Source of the DNA: Candidatus Saccharimonadota bacterium | Lineage (GTDB): Bacteria; Patescibacteriota; Saccharimonadia; Saccharimonadales; Saccharimonadaceae | NCBI GenBank assembly: GCA_905372275.1 | Contig: CAJPON010000015.1 | Location: forward strand, 1-12,196 | Direction of reading: 5' to 3' | Length of the DNA: 12,196 bases | Shown here: piece by piece, positions 1 through 6,844 of the stretch | Numbering within the stretch: the stretch's first letter is position 1 | Layout: each line of letters starts with the position of its first letter | The notes under the pieces: generated by a model | What the model saw: only the letters and a program-made list of their open reading frames with translations | Told to the model about the DNA's origin: nothing | Databases searched by the model: none | Made by a program: the position numbers and the translations under genes

Positions 1-1576
1 GTATATCGCCGACGGCAGCGGTCGAGACAAAGTTGAAAGCACTCGACCCGACGACGTTAGACAGGTCTACTAGTAATCCGCATATGTAGAATGATGCATT
101 AACCACGATTACGCCTACTATTAATTTTGGCAACATGCGTTTGATGCCGTAATTATCTAAACCGTATCCAGTCATCTGCGAATAGATGACAAACAGGAAG
201 AATACCACGAAGAGGATATTTGCATAATCGCGAATCTTCGACCAATATGAATAGACAGAGCCGTCAGAAGTGTCGCCTAGAATACTCTTGGCGTCAACAG
301 TTAACATATTAATTAGTTGTGCCCGCGCACCCTCAGACATACTGGCTAGGGTGTTGACAATCGGGCAGATGAACCAGCCGATATAGTCAATTTTGCAGTT
401 TTCTTGGTCTTCTTCTTTTTCTTCTGGCGGCGGAGCTTTTTTTGTAGAACCCTGAGCTGCTTGGCAGGCGGCTAGCTCTCCTGGTGAACCTTGATATTTA
501 GTTGCGCAAAATGATTCGTCGCTTAAATGTCTAAAGCCTTCTGCACAAGCTTCCAGTTCTTTACCGCTGGTATAGCCTAAGGATTTACAAGCCTCTGCAT
601 ACTCTTTCGTCTCCGTTGCTTTTGCCTTCTCTGCTGTGGCTGTTTTTGCTTTCTCCTCCGCAGCATGGATTTTTTTAAGATATGCTACGTAGTCGTCTAC
701 CCATGGTTGTTTTGGAGTGTGGTTTTGGTAGCCTATATAGTTATTCATCATAGTGTTGCAGTGCGCTGTACCTTGGGTATAGTTAGTCATATCATTCCAT
801 GTATAAAATGAGTCGTTTGCCTTGTCTGTCGTATGTCTATAAGTGTTACCTTCGCCAGTTTTATCAGCAAAAAAAATTGGATAATTCGTTTCCTTAATTT
901 TAGTTACGTCAGTACCCTGGTTGGTTACGTTGCAATATCTCTTCACAAGTGTATAGGCAGTGTAAAATCTATCAACATTATCAAAATCTTCAACTTTTAT
1001 TCGAATGAGCGCTTCAAAAGCCTCTAATTTTACTGTAATAGTCGTTCCCTCCATAGCCTTATCCTTGTCGCATTGTTCTTTTTCCGATTTACTCTCGGAT
1101 GTAGAGTATATAACAACGTTCGACGCCATGTTGCAGAGAATCTGTTGTGGATCGCTACCATTGAAGCCAATGCTATTAAAAAAATTTACAAAAGTAGTTA
1201 TACTTAACGACCCGCAGTTTTGATTGTTGTCACCTTTTGAATTAAAATCTGATGCTCCACCACTAGCTGAGCCGCCCCAACCATGACCCAATATATCATC
1301 CTTAGCTACTCCTATGTTCTTATTAAATACAACTTGATTACCGGGACTAGAACCGGGACTAGAAGCAGCGGAACTAGGAGCGGGACTAGAATTTTTATGA
1401 ACGCAATATATGTATACATTTGCAGCAGATTTCTTTTTTGCTCTCTCGACTAATGCGGCAGGAAAATAAGGTTCTGAAAGTTCAGGTGCAGCGAAAGCAT
1501 TCTCACCTATCATTGCTATCAAAGAAGTTGTTGCTATGATTGCAGCTAAAACAAAAAGCGCTATCCTTTTATACAT
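1..1576 (-). CDS. VirB6/TrbL-like membrane protein with Cys-rich ectodomain (3' end outside window)
   Basis: The reading frame stays open from ATG 1576 to the window edge, giving 525 codons with no stop, so the C-terminus is missing. Residues 1-30 form a signal peptide (MYKR, then a hydrophobic core, ending AFA-A). A low-complexity Ser/Pro/Gly linker covers about 63-79. A soluble ectodomain follows to about 390 with many cysteines (58, 121, 148, 169, 215, 273, 330, 344, 357, 371), a Lys/Ala/Glu helix (305-327) and an acidic Pro linker (381-392). From residue 394 it aligns with the complete VirB6-like protein encoded upstream: CK...GWF.CP, then a hydrophobic helix (452-467), GLDNYGIKRMLP and a second helix (484-505). 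By family knowledge VirB6/TrbL forms an inner-membrane pore of type IV secretion systems; the role here is inferred from that homology. ATG 1582 is in frame, but it lies within the likely transcription start region, so 1576 is preferred and would be leaderless. Confidence 0.8.
   Translation of the reverse strand, partial: MYKRIALFVLAAIIATTSLIAMIGENAFAAPELSEPYFPAALVERAKKKSAANVYIYCVHKNSSPAPSSAASSPGSSPGNQVVFNKNIGVAKDDILGHGWGGSASGGASDFNSKGDNNQNCGSLSITTFVNFFNSIGFNGSDPQQILCNMASNVVIYSTSESKSEKEQCDKDKAMEGTTITVKLEAFEALIRIKVEDFDNVDRFYTAYTLVKRYCNVTNQGTDVTKIKETNYPIFFADKTGEGNTYRHTTDKANDSFYTWNDMTNYTQGTAHCNTMMNNYIGYQNHTPKQPWVDDYVAYLKKIHAAEEKAKTATAEKAKATETKEYAEACKSLGYTSGKELEACAEGFRHLSDESFCATKYQGSPGELAACQAAQGSTKKAPPPEEKEEDQENCKIDYIGWFICPIVNTLASMSEGARAQLINMLTVDAKSILGDTSDGSVYSYWSKIRDYANILFVVFFLFVIYSQMTGYGLDNYGIKRMLPKLIVGVIVVNASFYICGLLVDLSNVVGSSAFNFVSTAAVGDI
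1341..1391. repeat. Short imperfect direct repeats (CGGGACTAGAA unit) coding a Ser-Pro linker
   Basis: CCGGGACTAGAA occurs at 1341-1352 and 1353-1364, and a GCGGGACTAGAA copy ends the tract at 1380-1391, with a degenerate GCGGAACTAGGA-type unit between. On the coding (minus) strand the units give Ser-Ser-Pro-Gly/Ala, i.e. the flexible linker just after the signal peptide of the VirB6-like protein. Copy-number change by slippage would only alter linker length. Confidence 0.7.
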
Positions 1577-1582
1577 AACCAT

Positions 1583-1611
1583 AATATACTATACAGTATC
1601 TGTAGAGTAAA
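1583..1611 (-). promoter_or_regulatory. Promoter of the truncated VirB6-like gene, apparently leaderless
   Basis: On the minus strand a -35 TTTACT (1611-1606), a 17-base spacer and a -10 TATATT (1588-1583) are followed by 6 bases and then ATG 1576, so the expected start of transcription falls on that ATG. An overlapping alternative -10, TATAGT (1593-1588), would put the RNA start near ATG 1582. No Shine-Dalgarno sequence fits in either case. Confidence 0.6.
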
Positions 1612-1643
1612 TAAAACGAAAAAGCGCTATAATAGCGCTTTTT
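1611..1643 (-). terminator. Intrinsic terminator after the lipoprotein gene
   Basis: A perfect 11-bp stem, AAAAAGCGCTA (1619-1629) with TAGCGCTTTTT (1633-1643), has a 3-base loop. It starts 22 bases past the lipoprotein stop codon. On the minus strand it ends in CTTTTTCGTTTTAT, a U-rich tail. The A/T flanks make it nearly symmetric, but the gene to be closed is on the minus strand. It separates the lipoprotein gene from the promoter of the next gene. Confidence 0.8.
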
Positions 1644-1664
1644 CTTAGTATTTAAGCGGTTTAT

Positions 1665-2606
1665 TTATTTTGATCTAGCCTGTCCGGTGAGTTCTTCGAC
1701 AGCTATTTTTTTGATAGATAGCTCGCCTGCACTTGTTTTGTCAAGATAAGCGGTGAAACGCCGTTTGTCGTTTTCTGGATCCATCACTGCGTACCTGGGG
1801 TCTGATGGATCTAGGTTGGTGCTTGCGCAAGTATCCCATACTAACTTAACAGTGTTGTCAGGAAGTACCGAACCTTCTGCTATATCGCCATCTTTGTTTT
1901 CTGGCACAGGTATAACTTCGTCTATCCTATAGAATTCTCTCCCTTTTGTGAGCGGGGCGACTCTATGATCGAAAAATTTCTCATTTACATTGCCGTCTAC
2001 AGCTATACCAACATTAGCATAGCATCGTTCACTTACCCAATCAAAGAATTCCGGAGTGCCTTCACTATCAAGAGCGCCTGGACTCATGGTTAATTCAATA
2101 AACTTTTCTTTTACACGGTCGCAGATAGAATCAGCCAGATATCCTGAAGTGCCTTCTTTGGTTACATATTGGCCGAATACATTATCAGTACCTTGGTTGA
2201 GTACGGTGGGACAGGTAAGACAATTAATGGCCCCAATAAGTGCCCCAGCTATCTCTTGACAGGCATCGCTATCCCATCTGTATCTGCTTCTTACTTCTTT
2301 AAAATTTGGTAACACGAGTTTTTCACGTAGCTTATCTTCTGGAACAATTTCGGATAGATCTATCGGAGTTTCTGCTTCTGGCGTTGGTGTTGCCTCTGGT
2401 GTTGGTGGCGGCGTGGGTCGTGCGTCAGCCGTCTCCATCGGTATATTTGCGGTGCTCGGGCTGGCTGGTTTTACAGGACCTGGTTTTGCAGTACTAGATT
2501 CTTCAGCGCAAGCTGAAAGAGCTAATCCCCCTGCAAATAATGTTAACCCCTCTAATAATCCACGGCGGCTAATTTTTTCACCTAGTAGATTTGGACTTTT
2601 TACCAT
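1665..2606 (-). CDS. Secreted lipoprotein with twin-arginine-like signal, unknown function
   Basis: This 313-residue protein begins with S13-R-R-G-L-L, close to the Tat consensus S-R-R-x-F-L-K, then a hydrophobic stretch (20-30) and a lipobox L30-S-A-C33, so it should be exported and lipid-anchored at Cys33. Residues about 40-82 are a Pro/Thr/Glu/Ala linker of the kind that lifts a domain off the membrane. The remaining 230 residues (83-313) form a soluble domain with cysteines at 116, 129, 132 and further on; I do not recognise the family. It lies between two VirB6/TrbL-like genes on the same strand, so a part in the same envelope complex (VirB7-like in position, not in sequence) is a guess. 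It has its own promoter, an AAGGAGG ribosome binding site 13 bases before ATG, and a terminator, so it can be expressed independently of its neighbours. Confidence 0.8.
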   Translation of the reverse strand: MVKSPNLLGEKISRRGLLEGLTLFAGGLALSACAEESSTAKPGPVKPASPSTANIPMETADARPTPPPTPEATPTPEAETPIDLSEIVPEDKLREKLVLPNFKEVRSRYRWDSDACQEIAGALIGAINCLTCPTVLNQGTDNVFGQYVTKEGTSGYLADSICDRVKEKFIELTMSPGALDSEGTPEFFDWVSERCYANVGIAVDGNVNEKFFDHRVAPLTKGREFYRIDEVIPVPENKDGDIAEGSVLPDNTVKLVWDTCASTNLDPSDPRYAVMDPENDKRRFTAYLDKTSAGELSIKKIAVEELTGQARSK

Positions 2607-2614
2607 AAAACTTC

Positions 2615-2633
2615 AATCCCCTCCTTCGGGATT
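2615..2633 (-). promoter_or_regulatory. Hairpin presenting the lipoprotein Shine-Dalgarno in its loop
   Basis: In the 5' leader, AATCCC and GGGATT (2633-2628 and 2620-2615 on the minus strand) form a perfect 6-bp stem around the loop GAAGGAG. The Shine-Dalgarno AAGGAGG (2626-2620) therefore lies in the loop and the first base of the 3' stem arm. This could expose or restrict ribosome access; which it does cannot be told from sequence. Confidence 0.5.
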
Positions 2634-2650
2634 AGTGGCTTATGATGTCT

Positions 2651-2668
2651 ATGCGACCCACCTCGCAT
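2651..2668 (-). promoter_or_regulatory. Second hairpin in the lipoprotein 5' leader
   Basis: ATGCGA (2651-2656) and TCGCAT (2663-2668) are exact complements with a 6-base loop. The stem begins 4-5 bases after the predicted transcription start near 2672, so it would cap the 5' end of the mRNA. A 5' stem of this kind can protect an RNA from decay. There is no U-tract, so it is not a terminator. Confidence 0.4.
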
Positions 2669-2678
2669 TTGTGGTATT

Positions 2679-2707
2679 ATTATACATCTTTATGGCGAAA
2701 TAATCAA
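2679..2707 (-). promoter_or_regulatory. Strong sigma70-type promoter of the lipoprotein gene
   Basis: The minus strand carries -35 TTGATT (2707-2702), exactly 17 bases, then a perfect -10 TATAAT (2684-2679). The predicted start near 2672 gives a leader of about 66 bases with two hairpins. It lies in the 120-base gap behind the large VirB6-like gene, where no terminator is seen, so read-through could add to expression. Confidence 0.8.
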
Positions 2708-2726
2708 GTCGTCGGTACTATTTTCG

Positions 2727-5700
2727 CTAATTATCATCGTCTTCATCGTCATCGTCGCCGTCGTACAAATCGCCAGCGAATTCCTTGAGGACGTCGACGG
2801 CTTGGTCGGTCAAAGTTTGGCGGACGGTTGGCGTGCTGAGTACCTGAACGGCCATCTTGCGGGCATTTCGGCGCCGCTTGTTGAACCGCTTTATTAGGCT
2901 CTGGCGGGCGTCTGCTTCGCTGTTCGGCAGGCCTTTATCGCCGAGTTTCTTCTGCTCGGACCTGATGCTGTCCTCGATGAGCTTGTTGAACTGCGTCCTG
3001 GTCAGGTCGCTTGTCTCAACGTCGGCGAACATCACAGCTAGGGCGTTAGCGTTAGCGTTAGCGATAGTGCTGGTTTTGATGCGGCCCTCGAGAATCTGGC
3101 GGAAGGACTGGTATTGCAGGCTTTCGTCGCCGTAGAATTCGCCGTTGAGGACAGCCTTGAGCGATTTGTCGCTGAGGGCTGGAACTGCCTGCATGAATTT
3201 GGTATCGATGATAGCCTGCTCGACCGAGCGGCGGAAGTCGTAGTTGTAGCCAGTGGCTATCACATTGCCGTGTTCGTCGACTAACCTGCCGGTTTGTTTA
3301 ACGACGTTCAACTTCTGTTCGACCGAGCCGACCTTGAACAATTCAGCGATCGACATGTCGCGGACGTAGTCGTCTCGGGCGTCGAATGCATAGCTGCGGC
3401 CAGCGGCGTCGGTAACATGCAGCTGGGTAACCGGCTGGCCAGCGGCGTCGGTGCCTAGTTTGCCGGTAGCCAGCGCTTCAATTTGCCCAGCGTCGAGTTT
3501 GAAGTGGTGTGCTAGTTCGGCTTGCTGCGCGATCTTTTCGCCAGCTTCTTTGCGCGATTTAGCCACGTATTCGGCCAGTACCGCTGATTGGCTGCCGATG
3601 CCAGCGGCGTATTCGCGGACCAGTTTGCCGTCGACGCGGACGGTGTTGTCGAGCATCATAGTATTGACCTCGCTGGACAGCGCCTGCTCAGCGGCGCGTT
3701 TGGCAGCGGCGGTCAGGTTGGTTTCGATATTGGCGCGCTTGATGTCGCGGGCAACGTGCAGTACATAGTCCTGTGTTGGAGCATTAGCGCCGCGCAGGTT
3801 GACGACATGTTCGCTTTGGTCGCCCTGGGCGATAATTTCGGCGTGCATTTTGCCAAGTTTTTCTTTAGCGCGGGCAGCATCGAATTCGCTTTTCTTGACG
3901 CTCAATTCTAGAGCTTTGTAGCCTGGGCTGGTTTGCGCCAAGGTATCCCAGCGGGCTTGCTGGTCGTTGCTGATACGCTGTTTGTGCGCCTCGACGGTGC
4001 GCCGGGCGGTATCGACTTCTTGGCCGGCTCTGCTTTCGTTGAATTCATTTTGGACGCGGGCTTTGTCGATTTCGGCGAGTTGTTGGCGGTGCGTCAGATT
4101 TTGATGGCCGCGGTCGAATGCGTTGTCAAGCTCGGATTTGTGGATACTGGCCCGGCGGCGGCGTGCTTCAAGCGCCTGGCCATGCGGCGTGGCGTAGAAG
4201 GTGTTGCCGATTTCTGATTTGCGGGCTTCGTTCTCACCCTCGACTGTCTGGACAGAGCGCCGGCCGTAGCGGTCGTTATCCCACTCGGTAGCGTTGTTGC
4301 TAGCGGCGGCTTCGTAAGCGGCGGTTAAGCCTTTGCGGCGCTGGGTGCGGCGATGTTGCCGCCGTACGGCCGAGTTGACAAAGTTAGCGCGGCTGCCGTG
4401 GGCTCTGTTGATGGCGCGGGCGGCTCTTTTTAGCTTCGGCGATCTTCTGAAGATACCTCTGTCGGTATTGATTAGGCTCTTGCCGGCGCGGTTTTTGGCA
4501 GCTTGGTAAGCGGCGCGTTCCTGCGCCCAGTTGCGGGTGCGATCGATGATACCGCGGTTCGGATTGTTGACAATACCAGCGAGTTTGCCGAGCAAATTAC
4601 CGCTAAGCTTGATGATAAGCGGTGTGATGGCGATCGGTGCAACCTGCACAGCTAAGCCGATGATAATTTGGGTAATTGAGTCGCCGGCATTAGCGATGAT
4701 AGCGTAGCCGGCTAGCTGCGCCGCACCGAAAATGAACGATATAAGCGGGAACATTAGCAGCATGGTGGCAAAAAGATCTTTCCACTTATCGAAATATTTA
4801 TTTGTGCTCGGCAATACGTAAGCCACGAAAGCTAGCGGTGCAACGATGATACACAGGGTGATTAGCGCTTGGCGCATAGCCAGAACTACCATCGCCACGA
4901 TGGCTGCGACGATAGCGCCGACTAACATCGTGGTTAGCAGTGTCAGCGACGGGCCGATACCGCCGTTAGCGACGACCACCTTGCCGAGTACGCCACCGCC
5001 AGCTAGCACTACCCCAGTGACGCCAGTCCATGACAGCTCGTCGCCGAGACGGCCGTGGCTAGACAAACCGTGTCGGACGTCGGTAAAGAACTGTTGTATT
5101 GACGAGCCGAGTACGTTCGAGGTATCGACTAAAGCGCCAGATATCCAATACGAAACGTTGACCAAAATGGCCCCAATGATTAAGCGCGGCAGCATTGATT
5201 TGATACCATAGTTGCTCAGGCCTTGGTTGGTGATTTGCGCGTAAATAATCAGCAAAAACACCAGGACGAAACAGACATTGGAGACGTCGCGGACTTTTTG
5301 CCAAATTTCGTAAATCGGGTTGTTTTTGGTGGTGTCGGTTTGCAGCGTGTGGACGATCAGGAAACTTTTGATAATGTCGAGTACGCCGTCCATCCGGTCG
5401 GCGATAAGCTGCGTAGCCGGGCAGACGAACCAGCCGACGTTAACCTTACAATTGTCGCCGTCGTCATCGCCGTCTGCTTCTGGTGCGTTGGCGATAGATA
5501 CTTTGGTTGACGAGGATTGCGTCGATGGATCGTATATACCGCTGCGCAAAAGATAGCTAACCGCCTGGCCTTCGGTGGCGGTTTTGGCGTCGCCCTCGGT
5601 CAAGATGAGGTGGATACCTTCGTTGTCTTCGTATTTGTAGCCGTCGTAGCCAGCGATTGGCAGGCTTTTGGTTTTTTCGCCGCTAGCAAACGACGCTTTG

Positions 5701-5894
5701 TCGATTCTGGTATAGGTGTGTTTCTGGTAAATAACGGTATCGTTTTTGGTAGAACGCTCGGCATCGGCAGCTGCTGCTGGTCGCGATAGTGCTAGAACAC
5801 TAGCAAATAATGCTATCGTTACTGCCGAGAGCACTAAAAATCCTTGCCGCAAGGATATCCTACCCTGCAGGCATGTTCTTACCCAATCCCGCAT
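2727..5894 (-). CDS. Large VirB6/TrbL-like protein with long cytoplasmic C-terminal extension
   Basis: From ATG 5894 this gives 1055 residues. A hydrophobic segment (17-36) followed by AAAA marks a signal peptide or anchor. An ectodomain spans about 44-148, then C149-K...GWF.CP159 and a polytopic block with helices near 206-221, 236-256, 291-303, 315-340, 342-361, 374-400 and 407-437. This fits the VirB6/TrbL pore component of type IV secretion systems, which is usually about 300-400 residues. From about 445 to 1055 comes a highly charged, mostly helical soluble tail rich in Arg, Glu, Gln and Ala, ending in an Asp/Glu run. That tail is unusual and I recognise no domain in it. The frame extends upstream to a TTG at 5933, but that TTG is the first triplet of the -35 box and ATG 5906 overlaps the -10, so 5894 is the first start downstream of the promoter. 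The leader would then be only about 3-5 bases, with no Shine-Dalgarno. Confidence 0.85.
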   Translation of the reverse strand: MRDWVRTCLQGRISLRQGFLVLSAVTIALFASVLALSRPAAAADAERSTKNDTVIYQKHTYTRIDKASFASGEKTKSLPIAGYDGYKYEDNEGIHLILTEGDAKTATEGQAVSYLLRSGIYDPSTQSSSTKVSIANAPEADGDDDGDNCKVNVGWFVCPATQLIADRMDGVLDIIKSFLIVHTLQTDTTKNNPIYEIWQKVRDVSNVCFVLVFLLIIYAQITNQGLSNYGIKSMLPRLIIGAILVNVSYWISGALVDTSNVLGSSIQQFFTDVRHGLSSHGRLGDELSWTGVTGVVLAGGGVLGKVVVANGGIGPSLTLLTTMLVGAIVAAIVAMVVLAMRQALITLCIIVAPLAFVAYVLPSTNKYFDKWKDLFATMLLMFPLISFIFGAAQLAGYAIIANAGDSITQIIIGLAVQVAPIAITPLIIKLSGNLLGKLAGIVNNPNRGIIDRTRNWAQERAAYQAAKNRAGKSLINTDRGIFRRSPKLKRAARAINRAHGSRANFVNSAVRRQHRRTQRRKGLTAAYEAAASNNATEWDNDRYGRRSVQTVEGENEARKSEIGNTFYATPHGQALEARRRRASIHKSELDNAFDRGHQNLTHRQQLAEIDKARVQNEFNESRAGQEVDTARRTVEAHKQRISNDQQARWDTLAQTSPGYKALELSVKKSEFDAARAKEKLGKMHAEIIAQGDQSEHVVNLRGANAPTQDYVLHVARDIKRANIETNLTAAAKRAAEQALSSEVNTMMLDNTVRVDGKLVREYAAGIGSQSAVLAEYVAKSRKEAGEKIAQQAELAHHFKLDAGQIEALATGKLGTDAAGQPVTQLHVTDAAGRSYAFDARDDYVRDMSIAELFKVGSVEQKLNVVKQTGRLVDEHGNVIATGYNYDFRRSVEQAIIDTKFMQAVPALSDKSLKAVLNGEFYGDESLQYQSFRQILEGRIKTSTIANANANALAVMFADVETSDLTRTQFNKLIEDSIRSEQKKLGDKGLPNSEADARQSLIKRFNKRRRNARKMAVQVLSTPTVRQTLTDQAVDVLKEFAGDLYDGDDDDEDDDN
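3043..3066. repeat. Hexamer repeat GCGTTA x3 plus GCGATA inside the VirB6-like gene
   Basis: Three exact GCGTTA copies (3043-3060) and one variant (3061-3066) encode alternating Ala-Asn on the minus strand within the C-terminal extension. It keeps frame and is probably a slippage product. Confidence 0.6.
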
Positions 5895-5904
5895 ACTACT
5901 ATTC

Positions 5905-5933
5905 ATTATAGCACTTTTGCTACAAAAAGTCAA
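5905..5933 (-). promoter_or_regulatory. Promoter of the large VirB6-like gene
   Basis: The minus strand has -35 TTGACT (5933-5928), a 17-base spacer and a perfect -10 TATAAT (5910-5905). The expected RNA start is about 5898, just before ATG 5894. Its position rules out the TTG 5933 start and makes ATG 5906 unlikely. It is back-to-back with the pilin operon promoter, their -35 boxes only 38 bases apart. Confidence 0.85.
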
Positions 5934-5971
5934 TGAGCGTTATAAGAAATATTAATGTTTGTCAAAAATGT

Positions 5972-6000
5972 TTGCAAATATGGACTACCAGCGCTATACT
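5972..6000 (+). promoter_or_regulatory. Promoter of the pilin-like operon
   Basis: TTGCAA (5972-5977), a 17-base spacer and TATACT (5995-6000) match a sigma70 promoter. The expected RNA start is near 6007, giving a leader of about 20 bases before ATG 6027 that contains a weak AGGGAAG ribosome binding site. In-frame ATG codons further upstream, such as 5955, precede the promoter and cannot be used from it. Confidence 0.75.
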
Positions 6001-6026
6001 CTAGTATTAGGGAAGCCGCACGCGTT

Positions 6027-6401
6027 ATGAAACAGAAACTAACAACCTATCTAATTGCTTTGACTAGCGCTATTGGCGTGTTGTCGCTGTTTAGTTGGCC
6101 GGTTTATGCCGATGGGATAGAGTGCGCGGTGCTGCCAAACGAGATTTGTTCCAAGGCCGAGGATAGCGAGGCGATATTTGCCTTACTCAATTTTTTCTTG
6201 ACGATACTGGTTGTTTTGGTCGGAATTGTGGCAATTGGTATGTTTATCTGGGCAGGAATTCTCTATGCTAGCGGTGATGCTAATAGTAACCGCGTTGCCC
6301 AGGCCAAAACAATTATGACGAATACAACCGTGGGTATTATAGCTTTTGGCTTGATGTATCTGGCATTAAACTGGCTAATTCCAGGGGGGATTTTCGACTA
6401 A
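6027..6401 (+). CDS. Pilin-like VirB2/TrbC-type membrane protein 1
   Basis: This is a 124-residue protein. It has a signal peptide (1-28, ending VYA-D), a short exported stretch with Cys33 and Cys41, a long hydrophobic segment (about 52-82), a polar loop (ASGDANSNRVAQAK) and a second hydrophobic segment (about 100-120). Two helices around a GD...AQAK hairpin is the layout of VirB2/TrbC pilins (the T4SS_pilin and TrbC/VirB2 family type). By family knowledge such proteins are cleaved, stored in the inner membrane and assembled into a pilus or channel. It is the first gene of the operon and one of the more divergent paralogues, lacking the SVIMIIVGG core. The start at 6027 is chosen because the promoter lies between the upstream ATG at 5955 and this one. 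Its stop overlaps the next start by one base (TAATG). Confidence 0.8.
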   Translation: MKQKLTTYLIALTSAIGVLSLFSWPVYADGIECAVLPNEICSKAEDSEAIFALLNFFLTILVVLVGIVAIGMFIWAGILYASGDANSNRVAQAKTIMTNTTVGIIAFGLMYLALNWLIPGGIFD

Positions 6402-6844
6402 TGAAGCGCGTATTTTTGGCTTTAGCAGCAGTGATAACGGGTACAGTTTTCTTCTCTGCGGCTGTCCCGTCGGCAGCTTATGCGGCTGATGCGTCGTGCG
6501 ATGCTTACGTCTTTGCCATGCCTGCTTGGTACAATGGCATGATGACTAAGGGGTCTAGCGGCGACTGCGAGTTTGAAGGTCTGAAATCGGCTAGCGAGCC
6601 TGATAAAATTGATTTTAGCCGCACTGGGTTCAAGATCGGCGCTAATGTTGTACGTTGTCTCTTGATAGCGTCTACGTATGTAGCTATATTCTTCTTGATC
6701 AAGGGCGGTATTGCCTATATGTATAGTACTGGCTCGCCAGAAGGTGTCGCTGGCGCTAAAAAGACGGTACAGAACGCGCTGATAGGTTTCGTGATTGCTA
6801 TGCTCGCCGTGCAAATCGTTAATGTTATAGGAGACATTATATGA
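6401..6844 (+). CDS. Pilin-like VirB2/TrbC-type membrane protein 2
   Basis: The product has 147 residues. A signal peptide (1-28, SAAYA-A) is followed by an exported stretch (30-76) with Cys33 and Cys56 that is longer than in the neighbours. Then come a hydrophobic segment (about 82-108, with Cys86), the loop YSTGSPEGVAGAKK and a second hydrophobic segment (125-146). The STG....GAKKT hairpin replaces the TSQGD...QSAKNT of the later paralogues, so this is a distant member of the set, perhaps a minor or capping subunit (inference). An AGGGGGG ribosome binding site lies inside the end of the previous gene. The 4-base ATGA overlap with the next gene suggests translational coupling. Confidence 0.75.
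   Translation: MKRVFLALAAVITGTVFFSAAVPSAAYAADASCDAYVFAMPAWYNGMMTKGSSGDCEFEGLKSASEPDKIDFSRTGFKIGANVVRCLLIASTYVAIFFLIKGGIAYMYSTGSPEGVAGAKKTVQNALIGFVIAMLAVQIVNVIGDII

Noticed and set aside
833..1223. Plus-strand open frames at 833-1027 and 1005-1223
   Set aside because: They lie antisense to the open minus-strand VirB6-like frame, which has a signal peptide and homology to its neighbour; the plus frames have neither a promoter nor recognisable content.
2608..2672. Known riboswitch class in the lipoprotein leader
   Set aside because: The leader is about 66 bases with two simple hairpins and matches no conserved riboswitch core I know.
2731..2765. CATCGT-type low-complexity tract as a regulatory repeat
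   Set aside because: It is explained by the Asp/Glu-rich C-terminus of the VirB6-like protein.
2857..5789. Many plus-strand open frames opposite the large VirB6-like gene
   Set aside because: They are by-products of the GC-rich, Arg/Ala-rich coding strand and encode low-complexity Ser/Ala/Pro or Val/Phe/Gly sequence with no start signals.
5895..5933. TTG start at 5933 (and ATG 5906) for the large VirB6-like gene
   Set aside because: The TTG is the start of the -35 box TTGACT, and ATG 5906 overlaps the -10 TATAAT, so an mRNA from this promoter cannot contain them. ATG 5894 is the first usable start.
5955..6026. Longer N-terminus for the first pilin-like gene from ATG 5955
   Set aside because: It precedes the operon promoter (5972-6000), and the extra residues would sit in front of a clear signal peptide that begins at 6027.
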